A stretch of 64,000 nucleotides of DNA, from NCBI GenBank assembly GCA_900768685.1, contig CAAGDX010000035.1, positions 3,887 through 67,886 of the forward strand, in the 5' to 3' direction. The notes beneath the pieces are model-generated. The model had not been told where the DNA came from. It made no database searches and saw only the letters and a program-made list of their open reading frames with translations. The DNA is from Bacteroidales bacterium. GTDB lineage: Bacteria; Bacteroidota; Bacteroidia; Bacteroidales; Muribaculaceae. Numbering within the stretch: position 1 is the stretch's first letter; each line of letters starts with the position of its first letter. This document shows positions 16,889 to 25,068 of this stretch, one piece after another. A program made the position numbers and the translations under genes.

Positions 16889-17530
16889 TCAGTTTTTTAT
16901 CTTTTTTATCACAGTCAGTCCGTCACGCAGAGGAATTATTACGGTTTCAAGCCTCGGGTCTGCCGCTACGGCATCGTTAAATTCCGCAATGCCAAGTGAT
17001 TGCGGGTCATGATTGGCTGTAGTGTCCGTTATTTTGCCGTCCCAGAGCGTGTTGTCTGCAATGATGTAGCCGCCGAGGTTCACTTTTGCAAAAACCTCGT
17101 CTAAATATTTTTTGTAAATTCTTTTGTCGGCATCAATGAAAACCATGTCGAAAGTGTAGGGGAGCGACTTTATGATTTCCATTGCATCGCCGATGTGAAG
17201 GTGGATTCGCTCCGAATAGTCTGACGACTGAAAGAGCCTTGACAAATGTTCTTCCAATTCGTCTTCCACCTCAATTGTGTGCAGATGAGCGTCTTCCGGC
17301 ATTCCTTCCGCCATGCATAGTGCGGAGTAGCCGGTAAATGTGCCGAGTTCCAAAATCTGTTTGGGGCGAATCATCTGCGTGAGCATTTTTAGTATTCTGC
17401 CCTGCAGATGTCCGGAGCACATGCGGCTGTAAAGGAAATGCAAGTGCGTGTCCCTGTCAAGTTTGGCAAGGATTGGCGGCTCGGGGGATATGTGGCTCAG
17501 TATGTAATCTTCCAGTGTGCCGTCTGCCAT
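16889..17530 (-). CDS. Class I SAM-dependent O-methyltransferase (CCoAOMT-like)
   Basis: 213 aa. Matches the bacterial O-methyltransferase family 3: ILELGTFTGYSALCMAEGM (SAM motif I, about residue 60), LHTIEVEDELEEHL, VFIDADKRIYKKYLDEV (metal/SAM region), GGYIIADNTLWDGKI, and a C-terminal VIIPLRDGLTVIKK. The family uses a divalent metal to methylate catechol-like or ring hydroxyls; the bacterial substrate is usually unknown. It starts 2 bp after the aroQ stop, so the two are probably co-translated. Confidence 0.88.
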   Translation of the reverse strand: MADGTLEDYILSHISPEPPILAKLDRDTHLHFLYSRMCSGHLQGRILKMLTQMIRPKQILELGTFTGYSALCMAEGMPEDAHLHTIEVEDELEEHLSRLFQSSDYSERIHLHIGDAMEIIKSLPYTFDMVFIDADKRIYKKYLDEVFAKVNLGGYIIADNTLWDGKITDTTANHDPQSLGIAEFNDAVAADPRLETVIIPLRDGLTVIKKIKN

Positions 17531-17532
17531 AA

Positions 17533-17961
17533 CTAAAAATTAAGAATTGCTTCCACTGCCAGGCGATAACTGTCCACACCAAAACCTGCTATCACACCGC
17601 GACATACGGGTGAGATGAGCGATTTGTGGCGTATTTCCTCGCGTGCGTGAACGTTTGAGATGTGCAATTCCACAACAGGCACTTTTATTGCGGCAATAGC
17701 GTCTGCAATAGCAAGTGATGTGTGGGTGTATGCTCCGGCATTGAATGCAATACCGATATAATCGCTGTCAAAGCCCACTTCGTGCAGAATGTCGATAAGT
17801 TCACCTTCGCAGTTGCTCTGGTGGTACTCTATTTCCACTCCCGGAAATCTTTCGCAAAGACCGTCTATCACGTCATTCATCGAGGTGTAGCCATATATTT
17901 CCGGCTCTCTTTTTCCCAGGAGGTTCAAGTTTGGACCATTGAGTACGAGAATTTTGTTCAT
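17533..17961 (-). CDS. aroQ: Type II 3-dehydroquinate dehydratase
   Basis: 142 aa, the normal length for this dodecameric enzyme, which removes water from 3-dehydroquinate in the shikimate pathway. Key segments: LVLNGPNLNLLGKREPEIYG (with catalytic loop Arg and Tyr), YHQSNCEGELIDIL, FNAGAYTHTSLAIADAI, and VELHISNVHAREEIRHKS containing the catalytic His. The fold is unrelated to type I AroD. Third gene of the trmB unit, 22 bp after mrp. Confidence 0.96.
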   Translation of the reverse strand: MNKILVLNGPNLNLLGKREPEIYGYTSMNDVIDGLCERFPGVEIEYHQSNCEGELIDILHEVGFDSDYIGIAFNAGAYTHTSLAIADAIAAIKVPVVELHISNVHAREEIRHKSLISPVCRGVIAGFGVDSYRLAVEAILNF

Positions 17962-17983
17962 AATTTTGTTATTGTGTTGAGAA

Positions 17984-19090
17984 TTAGTGTTTTACGGTTA
18001 CTACTTTTGTGGGAGGCATCTCTGAGTTTCTGCTCTCTACGGCATCAATAAGTTCGTGTGCAAGGTGCATAAATGCCTGTGCGGAAATAGTGTCGCCGAG
18101 TGCTACGGGCTGTCCGTTATCGCCTCCTTCGCATATTTTCATCACCACAGGGATTTGTCCTAATACTCGCACTCCGTTTTCTTCTGCGAGTTTCACCGCA
18201 CCTTCTTTGCCGAAGATGTAGTATTTTTCTTCCGGGTGCAGTTCCGGTGTGAACCATGCCATATTTTCCACCAGTCCCAGGATTGGCACGTTTATTCTTT
18301 CGTCACGGAACATTGCTATTCCTCTGCGTGCGTCTGCCAGTGCCACCTGCTGAGGAGTGGAAACTACCACTGCTCCGGTGATTCCGAGTGTTTGCACAAG
18401 GGTCAGGTGAATGTCGCTTGTCCCCGGGGGCATATCTATGAGGAAATAGTCCAGTTCGCCCCAGTCGCCTTCCGTGATGAGTTGAGTGAGTGCTCTGGAA
18501 GCCATGCCTCCACGCCATACCTGTGCTGAATCCGCATTCACGAAAAAGCCTATAGATAAGAGTTTTACACCGTATTTTTCTTCCGGAATAATCAGGTTTT
18601 TGCCGTTCACTTCATGGATGTAAAGTTCTGCACCTTCCACACCGAACATTTTTGGCACCGATGGTCCGAAAATGTCTGCGTCAAGCAATCCCACTTTGTA
18701 GCCTTCCCTTGCGAGTGCCACTGCCAGGTTTGCCGCCACTGTGGATTTGCCCACACCACCTTTGCCGGATGATATGCCGATAATGTTTTTAACATTTTTC
18801 AGTGGTTTTTCAGGTTCCGGTTCTTCATGACGGAATTTCACGCTGATATTTCCTTTTATCTCAACATCCGGTGCGACGTATGTCAGTATTGCCGCTTCCG
18901 CAGCCTTCACGAGTGACTTGATAAAAGGGTCTGTGGCACGTGGAAAAATCAGTGAGAAGGACACTTTTCTGCCTTCTATGCGAATGTCGTCCTCCACCAT
19001 TTCGGATTCCACAATATTCTTGCCTGTTCCGGGATACCGAACATTTGCAAGAGCATCAAGGATGAGTTTGGGGTATAATGGTTGTTGCAT
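17984..19090 (-). CDS. mrp: Mrp/ApbC-family Fe-S cluster carrier ATPase
   Basis: 368 aa. N-terminal MIP18/DUF59 domain (1-90, LILDALANVRYPGTGKNIVE) and a C-terminal deviant P-loop ATPase with GISSGKGGVGKSTVAANLAV and LLDADIFGPSVPKMFG. The family transfers [4Fe-4S] clusters to apoproteins. The usual CxxC after the ENM motif is missing: the segment reads LVENMAWFTPELHPEEKY. I believe this is common in Bacteroidota members, so cluster binding by the canonical pair should not be assumed. Confidence 0.93.
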   Translation of the reverse strand: MQQPLYPKLILDALANVRYPGTGKNIVESEMVEDDIRIEGRKVSFSLIFPRATDPFIKSLVKAAEAAILTYVAPDVEIKGNISVKFRHEEPEPEKPLKNVKNIIGISSGKGGVGKSTVAANLAVALAREGYKVGLLDADIFGPSVPKMFGVEGAELYIHEVNGKNLIIPEEKYGVKLLSIGFFVNADSAQVWRGGMASRALTQLITEGDWGELDYFLIDMPPGTSDIHLTLVQTLGITGAVVVSTPQQVALADARRGIAMFRDERINVPILGLVENMAWFTPELHPEEKYYIFGKEGAVKLAEENGVRVLGQIPVVMKICEGGDNGQPVALGDTISAQAFMHLAHELIDAVESRNSEMPPTKVVTVKH

Positions 19091-19163
19091 AATAGTTTTT
19101 ATTTTTTAGGACTTGCAGTGATTTCGAATATTTAATTTTTTTCGGATTGCGAAGTCCGGATTT

Positions 19164-19952
19164 TTATTTCTTAAAAGTAACTTTAGGGTTGCAGAGTTCC
19201 GGGCATTGAAGTTCTCCGCGAGAAAAACTGCGGTACGTATCCTCTTCTATTTCCACATCCGGCTCCGTAAGGTTCAGCGGTTGCGGCAAGGGGAACGCGA
19301 TGTATTTTATTGTTAAACCTCTTTCAAGCCATTGTTGTTCATAGAAAGTCTTGATATTTAGTATTTCGCTGTCGCCTGCAGCCTCAGGGTTGGCATATAA
19401 GTCCTTTGTGTCGGCAATAGTTTTTATGCCGTTTGTTTCAGCAAGGATATGCGTGTAAGTGTATAAAAACGGGCTGTCGGTTTTGAGGTGGATTATTCCT
19501 CCCGGCTTCAGAACTTTGCTGTAAAGATTTAGGAAAGTGGTCGAAGTGAGGCGTTTACGCACTCTTTTCATCTGTGGGTCCGGGAAAGTAATCCAGATTT
19601 CGTCAACTTCTCCGGCTTCAAAAAATCTGTCCAGCACTTCAATGTTTGTACGCAGGAAAGCGGCATTTTTAAGGTCCAATTCGGCACGCTGTTTTGCACC
19701 TGTCCACATTCGTGCTCCTTTTATGTCTATACCGATAAAATTCTTGTTCGGAAACATTTTTGCAAGCCCGATAGTGTATTCGCCTTTGCCGCAACCAAGT
19801 TCAAGCACAATGGGATTATCGTTAAAAAACACTTCCTTATGCCATTTGCCTTTCAGCGGGCATGTTTCACTGCTTATAACGGAAAACGGATACTGGTAAA
19901 CACCCGGCAGTGTTTCCATTTCTTTGAATTTTTTCAGTTTATTTTTTCCCAT
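19164..19952 (-). CDS. trmB: tRNA (guanine-46-N7)-methyltransferase
   Basis: 262 aa. Installs m7G46 in the variable loop of tRNAs. SAM motif VLELGCGKGEYTIGLAKMFP; then GIDIKGARMWTGAKQ; the family motif ITFPDPQMKRVRKRLTS; and GGIIHLKTDSPFLYTY. It has about 30 C-terminal residues beyond many homologues. A TAAATTTG -7 element at 19978-19985 on the minus strand makes it the likely first gene of a six-gene run down to ribF (gaps 73, 22, 2 and 35 bp, then an overlap). Confidence 0.95.
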   Translation of the reverse strand: MGKNKLKKFKEMETLPGVYQYPFSVISSETCPLKGKWHKEVFFNDNPIVLELGCGKGEYTIGLAKMFPNKNFIGIDIKGARMWTGAKQRAELDLKNAAFLRTNIEVLDRFFEAGEVDEIWITFPDPQMKRVRKRLTSTTFLNLYSKVLKPGGIIHLKTDSPFLYTYTHILAETNGIKTIADTKDLYANPEAAGDSEILNIKTFYEQQWLERGLTIKYIAFPLPQPLNLTEPDVEIEEDTYRSFSRGELQCPELCNPKVTFKK

Positions 19953-19977
19953 TTTGTAGTCTTGATTTTTAAGGTTA

Positions 19978-19985
19978 CAAATTTA
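19978..19985 (-). promoter_or_regulatory. -7 promoter element of trmB
   Basis: The minus strand reads TAAATTTG, 25 nt upstream of the start codon, and lies directly after the terminator of the preceding MFS gene. Confidence 0.6.
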
Positions 19986-20002
19986 CTGATTTTATTCGGA
20001 AT

Positions 20003-20033
20003 AAAAAAGGTTGCACGGAAAATGCAACCTTTT
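20003..20033 (-). terminator. Intrinsic terminator after the MFS gene
   Basis: On the minus strand AAAAGGTTGCA, a 7-nt loop and TGCAACCTTTT form a perfect 11-bp stem ending in a T-rich run. It separates the MFS gene from trmB. Confidence 0.88.
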
Positions 20034-20056
20034 ATATGTGGAGTATGTGGCACTAA

Positions 20057-21358
20057 TTATTTCTTTTGGAGTCTTGAGAGATAAATGGCATAGATAAACA
20101 TGTATGCCGTGAGGGCTACAGGAAGCCAGAAACTGTTGATGATAGAATTGTTTGCGATGACACCTTGGATTGTCGGGAAAATACCGCCACCGCATACCAT
20201 TACCATGAAAAGACCGGAGGCTACAGCTGTGTATTTGCCAAGACCTGTTACTGCAAGGTTGAAAATAGCACCCCACATTACGGATGTGCAAAGACCGCAG
20301 AGAATAAAGAATACTGCGTTCAAGGGTATTTGTACTACGCTGAAACTCAATGTCTTGGAATCAAAGCCGATAAATGGAACTACGGATTCTTCGCATTTGA
20401 TACCTGCTATCATAAGGCAGATTGCTACTGCTGTGGTAACGGCAAGCATTGTGCGGCTTGATACTTTTGAACCTATCATACCGCCCACAAGACGTCCCAC
20501 AAGCATCAAGAGCCAGTAAAGACCTACTACCGTGCCGGCAATGGCTGCTATTATTTCCGGTGGATTATTTTCTGCCACAAGTGTACTCTTGTCAAGATAT
20601 TGGAATCCCCAGTTTGCAATACCCACTTCCACTCCTACGTAGCAGAATATTGCCAGCATACCGAATGAGAAGTTCGGGAATGAAAATGCACCTGTGATTT
20701 TGATGTCTTCTTGTTTTTGACCGAGTGTAGGGCTTTCCGGAAGTTTTGATAAATATAGCACCAGGAAGGCTGCCGCAAAAATTCCCATTGCAAGGAAGAA
20801 TACCGGATTTGCAGATGAAATGGTGCTTGCAGAGCCGCCAATGAGTCCGCCCACAATCACCGGAGCAAGTGTTGCACCAAGGGAGTTGCAAGAACCGCCG
20901 AACTGTACGAGTTGGTTGCCCTGATTTGGTGTGGAACCGAGGCTGTTAAGCATCGGGTTTACTACGGTATTGAGCATACACATAGAGAAGCCGGCGATAA
21001 ATGCACCGAGAAGGTAGATTGCAACAGCGGTTGTGTTGTCTGCTATAAAACCGGATAAGTATGTCACTGCCACTCCGATAAAACCTACTGTCACTGCTGC
21101 AAGTGCTGTGTAGCGATAGCCTTTTTTCTGGAGAATGATTCCGGCAGGAAGCCCCATAAAGGCGTATGCGATAAAGTTTGCAAATGTTCCGAGTTGTGAC
21201 ATAACGGTGTTGCCACTGCTCATACTTTCAATTACTTTACCTAATGGATTTTGGTAGCCTGTTACGAATGCAATCATGAAGAATAATGCAAACATGATTG
21301 CGATAGGCAATGCATAACTTTTCTTTGCCTGTTCTTGTTTTGTTTTTTCGTTGTTCAT
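20057..21358 (-). CDS. MFS sugar transporter of the FHS (FucP/GluP) type
   Basis: 433 aa with about 12 hydrophobic helices. Start and loops resemble glucose/galactose or fucose:H+ symporters of the FHS family: LFFMIAFVTGYQNPLG, FANFIAYAFMGLPAGIILQKKGYR, NTVVNPMLNSLG, GGSCNSLGATLAPVIVGGLI. The exact sugar cannot be read from sequence. It follows yggS by 45 bp in the same direction and ends in a strong terminator. Next to an organism-wide starch-use repertoire, a hexose substrate is a reasonable guess. Confidence 0.85.
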   Translation of the reverse strand: MNNEKTKQEQAKKSYALPIAIMFALFFMIAFVTGYQNPLGKVIESMSSGNTVMSQLGTFANFIAYAFMGLPAGIILQKKGYRYTALAAVTVGFIGVAVTYLSGFIADNTTAVAIYLLGAFIAGFSMCMLNTVVNPMLNSLGSTPNQGNQLVQFGGSCNSLGATLAPVIVGGLIGGSASTISSANPVFFLAMGIFAAAFLVLYLSKLPESPTLGQKQEDIKITGAFSFPNFSFGMLAIFCYVGVEVGIANWGFQYLDKSTLVAENNPPEIIAAIAGTVVGLYWLLMLVGRLVGGMIGSKVSSRTMLAVTTAVAICLMIAGIKCEESVVPFIGFDSKTLSFSVVQIPLNAVFFILCGLCTSVMWGAIFNLAVTGLGKYTAVASGLFMVMVCGGGIFPTIQGVIANNSIINSFWLPVALTAYMFIYAIYLSRLQKK

Positions 21359-21403
21359 GATAGGTGAAAAATTTGTTTTTATTTTGGTTAGTTATTGGGT
21401 TTC

Positions 21404-22072
21404 TCAGTAATTTCTTGCCCCGAAGATGTCCGTGCCTATTCTCACCATATTGCTACCTTCTTCTATTGCAATATCGTGGTCGTCGCTCATTCCCATGGAA
21501 ATGGTGTCAAAGCCGCGTAAGTCCGGGCATATTTGCAGAATGGTGTCAAATGTAGCCTTTATGGCAGCAAAATCATGGCGGATTCTGGCAGTGTCGTCTG
21601 TGTTTGATGCCATTCCCATCACTCCGCATATATGCGTGGATGTAAGTGATTCATAGCCTTTTGCACGGAAATAGTCTAAAAGTTCTTCCGGTGTAAAGCC
21701 GAATTTTGTTTCTTCCTGTGCCACATGAATCTGCATCAGCACGCGTGTGATTATTCCCTTTTTGCGAGATTCTTCGTCTATCATTTGCAGAAGACGCACG
21801 GAATCCACACTTTCAATAAGTGCAGCGTTTCCTACCAGTGCTCGGACCTTGTTTGTCTGCAAATGTCCTATAAAGTGCCACTGTATGTCGCTTGGCAATG
21901 TCTCTTTTTTTGCCGCCAATTCCTGCACTCTGCTTTCGCCGAAAATGCGTTGCCCGGCATCGTAGGCTTCACGGATATTCTCCGCGGGGTGAAATTTAGA
22001 CACAGCCACGAGCTTAACTCCTTTAGGGTCAAGTTTTTCATGAAACTCTTTTATGTGGCTTGCTATAGGCAT
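21404..22072 (-). CDS. yggS: YggS-family pyridoxal-phosphate homeostasis protein
   Basis: 222 aa; single-domain PLP-binding alanine-racemase-like barrel. The PLP lysine lies in LVAVSKFHP; other blocks are GESRVQELAAK, WHFIGHLQTNKV, LMQIHVAQEETKFGF and ISMGMSDDHDIAIEEGSNMVRIG. The family buffers PLP and affects amino acid pools, and has no known catalytic turnover. DUF4494 lies 15 bp upstream, so the two are probably cotranscribed. Confidence 0.94.
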   Translation of the reverse strand: MPIASHIKEFHEKLDPKGVKLVAVSKFHPAENIREAYDAGQRIFGESRVQELAAKKETLPSDIQWHFIGHLQTNKVRALVGNAALIESVDSVRLLQMIDEESRKKGIITRVLMQIHVAQEETKFGFTPEELLDYFRAKGYESLTSTHICGVMGMASNTDDTARIRHDFAAIKATFDTILQICPDLRGFDTISMGMSDDHDIAIEEGSNMVRIGTDIFGARNY

Positions 22073-22087
22073 AAGGTGATATATTTT

Positions 22088-22519
22088 TTATCCTAACTTG
22101 GCATTGAAAACGTCCATCAGCATAGTTTCCGTGATAGACTGTATTTCATAGTCTGCAAGTGTGGATTTCATTCCTTCAAGGAGATTGTCGTATGCTCCTT
22201 TGAAGTCGCTACCTGCCACAAGCATCTGGGTAACGGATTTTTTCTCTACTGCAGTTTTTTCGTCAATAGTGATAAATGCCACTTTCACGAGGTACCAGCG
22301 GTCTGCACTGTCGTCACGGAAAATTTCTGCAATTTTGGAGCGTTTTACAGCGGAAACGGAAAATTCTCCGGAGATGAAAGGCTTCATTTCTTCAATTATT
22401 CTTGCTTCTGCTTCCGTGAAAGAGAGTGCGTCAACGAGGTATGGTTCAGTAACTTTTTTTACTGCACCGTTTTCTTGCATTTTATCGTAGCGAATTTTAC
22501 ATTCAAACCAGTTTGCCAT
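22088..22519 (-). CDS. DUF4494-family protein
   Basis: 143 aa. Starts MANWFECKIRYDKMQENG and includes EPYLVDALSFTEAEARIIEE, which I recognise as DUF4494, a small cytoplasmic family restricted mainly to Bacteroidota. Function unknown. No signal peptide or membrane segment. First gene of a probable DUF4494-yggS-MFS unit, with a TACTTTTG -7 element at 22570-22577. Confidence 0.85.
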   Translation of the reverse strand: MANWFECKIRYDKMQENGAVKKVTEPYLVDALSFTEAEARIIEEMKPFISGEFSVSAVKRSKIAEIFRDDSADRWYLVKVAFITIDEKTAVEKKSVTQMLVAGSDFKGAYDNLLEGMKSTLADYEIQSITETMLMDVFNAKLG

Positions 22520-22668
22520 ATTCTTTATGTGTTTTTTTGAGTGTTATTATTGATTTTTGTTTTGCTTTACAAAAGTAATATTTTTTTGCCAAAAGAGCAT
22601 TACTATCAATTACTTTTTTCAATGATGTTGCCGGGAATTTTTTTTGAAAATGCAGTATAAAATCGGCT

Positions 22669-22713
22669 TTATTTCGCTAAATGTGCTTATTTTTTTGGTC
22701 TGTAGCGAAATAA
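22669..22713. repeat. Orphan palindromic element TTATTTCGCTA / TAGCGAAATAA
   Basis: Two perfect 11-nt inverted arms separated by 23 nt. The gap holds a T-rich stretch ending TTTGGTCTG just before the right arm, similar in layout to the palindromic ATPase promoter at 50267-50333 (TTTGCTG before the right arm). No gene starts after it. Confidence 0.6.
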
Positions 22714-22783
22714 GGCGATATTTATCTCAAACTTAACGGTGTTTAACAAACAGTTTTATGAATACGAATTGAACAAAATCGCC

Positions 22784-22858
22784 ATTATGAATTATGCATT
22801 ATGCATTATGAATTAAATAAGTAATCATGCATTATGCATTATGAATTATGCATTAATT
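22784..22858. repeat. 7-bp tandem repeat tract (ATGCATT type)
   Basis: Runs of ATGCATT and ATGAATT with a 7-bp period, in two clusters split by AAATAAGTAATC. Similar shorter runs are at 54462-54482 and 63852-63880. Confidence 0.8.
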
Positions 22859-22865
22859 AGAGGTT

Positions 22866-22906
22866 AAAAGCAAGAAAGCCATACCGGATTTCCGATATGG
22901 CTTTCT
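22866..22906 (-). terminator. Terminator after rpsO
   Basis: On the minus strand AGAAAGCCATATCGG pairs with CCGGTATGGCTTTCT through about 15 bp with one GU; the T-run after it is interrupted (CTTTCTTGCTTTT). Confidence 0.75.
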
Positions 22907-22939
22907 GTGTAGTCGTCAAGTAGCAACTGCAGTGCAGTA

Positions 22940-23215
22940 TTACTTTCTGATACCAAGCTCTTTTTGAGCGATAATCGCACGGTAGCGGTTGATGTCTTTT
23001 CTGATAAGGTAATCAAGAAGACGACGACGCTTACCAACGAGTTGCTTAAGAGCACGAGCAGTTGTATAATCTTTGTGATTTGACTTGAGGTGTTCAGTCA
23101 AATGAGCAATACGAACCGAGAACAATGCAATCTGTGCTTCAGGTGAGCCAGTGTCAGTCTTACCCTTACCGTATTTCTCAAAGATTTCTACTTTTTCTTC
23201 AGAATTCAAGTACAT
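22940..23215 (-). CDS. rpsO: 30S ribosomal protein S15
   Basis: 91 aa (family about 89). Binds 16S rRNA at the three-way junction. Signature: GSPEAQIALFSVRIAHLTEHLKSN..DYTTARALKQLVGKRRRLLDYL. Monocistronic here: TACCTTTG promoter at 23265-23272 and a terminator downstream. Confidence 0.97.
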   Translation of the reverse strand: MYLNSEEKVEIFEKYGKGKTDTGSPEAQIALFSVRIAHLTEHLKSNHKDYTTARALKQLVGKRRRLLDYLIRKDINRYRAIIAQKELGIRK

Positions 23216-23264
23216 TCTTTTAGAGTTTTTGTAGTGTTAATAAATATTATTATGAAAAGCGGCA

Positions 23265-23272
23265 CAAAGGTA
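23265..23272 (-). promoter_or_regulatory. -7 promoter element of rpsO
   Basis: The minus strand reads TACCTTTG, 50 nt upstream of the rpsO start codon. Confidence 0.6.
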
Positions 23273-23354
23273 CGCATTTTAGGCGAGATTGCCAAATTTG
23301 TACCGTGCTTTTTTGTTTCAGAATCTCAGAAACTGCTTTTTTAGAGCGGTTTTG

Positions 23355-23690
23355 TTAGTCAAGGTTCAGTTTATCTTTGGCAGGGTTACGATAGAAAATC
23401 TTGCCGTCGATATATTCCTGAGTTGCTATAAGGGTTGGCTTTGGAAGCCTTTCGTAATAGCGGGAAATTTCAATTTGTTCGCGGTTTTCAGTCACTTCTT
23501 CCAGGTTATCTGTGGAAGTGGTGAATTCTTGGAGTTTGCGTTCAAGGTCGTGCTTCATTTCAAGTGAAATTTGGTTTGCACGTTTAGCGATGATGCAAAC
23601 GGTTTCGTAAACGTTGCCTGTATCGGCAGAAAGGGCAATCATGTCACGAGTGACAGTGTTCAATGGAGCGTTAGTTTTCTTGTAGTCCAT
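23355..23690 (-). CDS. rpoZ: RNA polymerase omega-like subunit (Bacteroidota type)
   Basis: 111 aa. The segment TRDMIALSADTGNVYETVCIIAKRANQIS matches the Rpb6/omega core (xxDM..LxxxTGNxYExVxIxAKRAxQI). Omega stabilises the beta-prime subunit. A Bacteroidota-type C-terminal part follows (TLIATQEYIDGKIFYRNPAK). It lies 18 bp after bamD and is probably cotranscribed with it. Confidence 0.88.
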   Translation of the reverse strand: MDYKKTNAPLNTVTRDMIALSADTGNVYETVCIIAKRANQISLEMKHDLERKLQEFTTSTDNLEEVTENREQIEISRYYERLPKPTLIATQEYIDGKIFYRNPAKDKLNLD

Positions 23691-23708
23691 GTTTACTTAT
23701 AAAATTAT

Positions 23709-24518
23709 TTAGTCTTTTACGTATTTTTGTGCAATTCTAAGGATGTTGTCCGCTTCTGTTCTGTTTTCTCCGTCCGGATAGTTGTTGATGAAACTATAGT
23801 ATTCGTCTATAACTTCGCGGAAGCGGTCAACTTTTTTCTCTTCAACACTCAGTGATGCTATTTGATAGCGAGATTTGAGGATGAGCATTTCGAGTTGTTC
23901 TTTATATTTGGAGTAGGGGTATTCCTTGATAGCGTTTCTTGCCGTGATTATGGCTGCTTCATAGTTGTTTCCCATATAAGTTCCGAGGTTGTAGTAAAGT
24001 TGAGCGTTTTGGAGTTCTTTGAGTGTGAGTTTGTCTTGCATCTCAAAGATAGCATTTTGTGCTATAGAAACTTTGTCGCTCTTTGGGAAATAGTCCAGAA
24101 ATGCTTGCAGTTCCTCTATCGCTTTCACGGTGTAGGTTTGGTCCAACTGTGGGTCCGGAGAGTCCAGATAGTAACCGTAACCGGCAAAGAAACGAGCCAT
24201 TTCCGTGTATTTGCCTTTTGGGTAGCGATTGTAGTATGTTTGGAAATATGCTGTAGCATCGTAGTATTCTTTATTTTCGTAGTGGCTCATTGCAAGGAGG
24301 TAAAGTGATTCTTCCGCTTTGTCCGAGCCTTTGAATACGGTGACAACGTCTTTAAGCAGTGTTGCAGCCTGTGCATATTTTTTTTCTTCAAATGCACGTT
24401 TTGCGTATTCAAATTTATAGTTATAGTCATTGCTTTTAAGCACCTTTTGGTATTCTCCGCAAGATGTCATGGTTGCTATGGCTATAATTGATAATATGAG
24501 AGAGAATATTTTATACAT
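23709..24518 (-). CDS. bamD: Outer membrane assembly lipoprotein BamD
   Basis: 269 aa. Lipoprotein signal with lipobox MTSC (Cys near residue 20), then five TPR-like helical pairs: YAKRAFEEKKYAQAATLLKD, SLYLLAMSHYENKEYYDATA, YFQTYYNRYPKGKYTE and onwards. BamD is the essential partner of BamA in inserting beta-barrel proteins into the outer membrane. A TAACTTTG promoter is at 24549-24556, set in an inverted repeat. Confidence 0.92.
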   Translation of the reverse strand: MYKIFSLILSIIAIATMTSCGEYQKVLKSNDYNYKFEYAKRAFEEKKYAQAATLLKDVVTVFKGSDKAEESLYLLAMSHYENKEYYDATAYFQTYYNRYPKGKYTEMARFFAGYGYYLDSPDPQLDQTYTVKAIEELQAFLDYFPKSDKVSIAQNAIFEMQDKLTLKELQNAQLYYNLGTYMGNNYEAAIITARNAIKEYPYSKYKEQLEMLILKSRYQIASLSVEEKKVDRFREVIDEYYSFINNYPDGENRTEADNILRIAQKYVKD

Positions 24519-24540
24519 ATAAAAACTACATAATTCGTTA

Positions 24541-24576
24541 CGAACTGCAAAGTTAGTGATTTTTTTGCAGTTCGTG
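24541..24576 (-). promoter_or_regulatory. bamD promoter embedded in an inverted repeat
   Basis: The -7 element TAACTTTG lies at 24549-24556 (minus). ACGAACTGCAAA at 24541 and TTTGCAGTTCGT ending at 24576 are perfect 12-nt inverted arms that bracket the -7 and probable -33 regions. This arrangement would suit an operator, although no cognate regulator is known from this window. Confidence 0.5.
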
Positions 24577-24679
24577 GCGAATTATTTGAAAATATTTTTT
24601 GTTAAACTTGTTTAAGAACCGAATTTTGTCAATTTTTTGCACCAAATTTCGTGTTCTTCAACTTTGGAAATTTGCTGTT

Positions 24680-25045
24680 TTAGTACCCTTTAAAATGATA
24701 TTCCATTGGGTAATAGCCATAATCCACGTTCCAGAGCGTCATGTAGTTTCCGCGTACTTCGTACTCGTAGTTCCACACTTCACCATCCGAGAATCTCATT
24801 CTTACCAGACCTATATCGTCCCACCAGCGAAATTCGTCAACATAAACTTCGCCGTGATAGCCGAATGTGACGTAATTGCCGTAGCCGTCTGTGAAAAACT
24901 CGAATTCGTGATATATATCCGTTTCGGAAATCACTTCCCAGCGTCCTATAAGCGGTGAATAGTAGTGGTCGTCATCGCAGGACGTGGTGATTGCAGATAC
25001 AGCGGTCAGCAGTAGGGCTGTCAGTAGGATTTTAATAGTCTTCAT
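24680..25045 (-). CDS. Small lipoprotein with lipocalin-like GRW motif, downstream of cydB
   Basis: 121 aa. Lipobox TTSC with Cys at about residue 23, followed by DDDHYY. Rich in aromatic residues and beta strands (LIGRWEVISETDIYHEFEFF, GLVRMRFSDGEVWNYEY); the GRW opening is like that of small lipocalin-like domains in Bacteroidota lipoproteins. Function unknown. It starts 23 bp after the cydB stop in the same direction, so it is probably the last gene of the cyd unit. Confidence 0.7.
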   Translation of the reverse strand: MKTIKILLTALLLTAVSAITTSCDDDHYYSPLIGRWEVISETDIYHEFEFFTDGYGNYVTFGYHGEVYVDEFRWWDDIGLVRMRFSDGEVWNYEYEVRGNYMTLWNVDYGYYPMEYHFKGY

Positions 25046-25068
25046 AACTTTTGGAGATTACTCATTAA

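Larger units (their letters stand above)
22520..22939. other. 420-bp spacer between DUF4494 and rpsO
   Basis: No gene seen. Contents: minus-strand promoter of DUF4494 (TACTTTTG at 22570-22577); an 11-bp perfect inverted repeat TTATTTCGCTA / TAGCGAAATAA at 22669-22679 and 22703-22713; a 7-bp tandem repeat tract at 22784-22858; and the rpsO terminator at 22866-22906. Confidence 0.7.
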
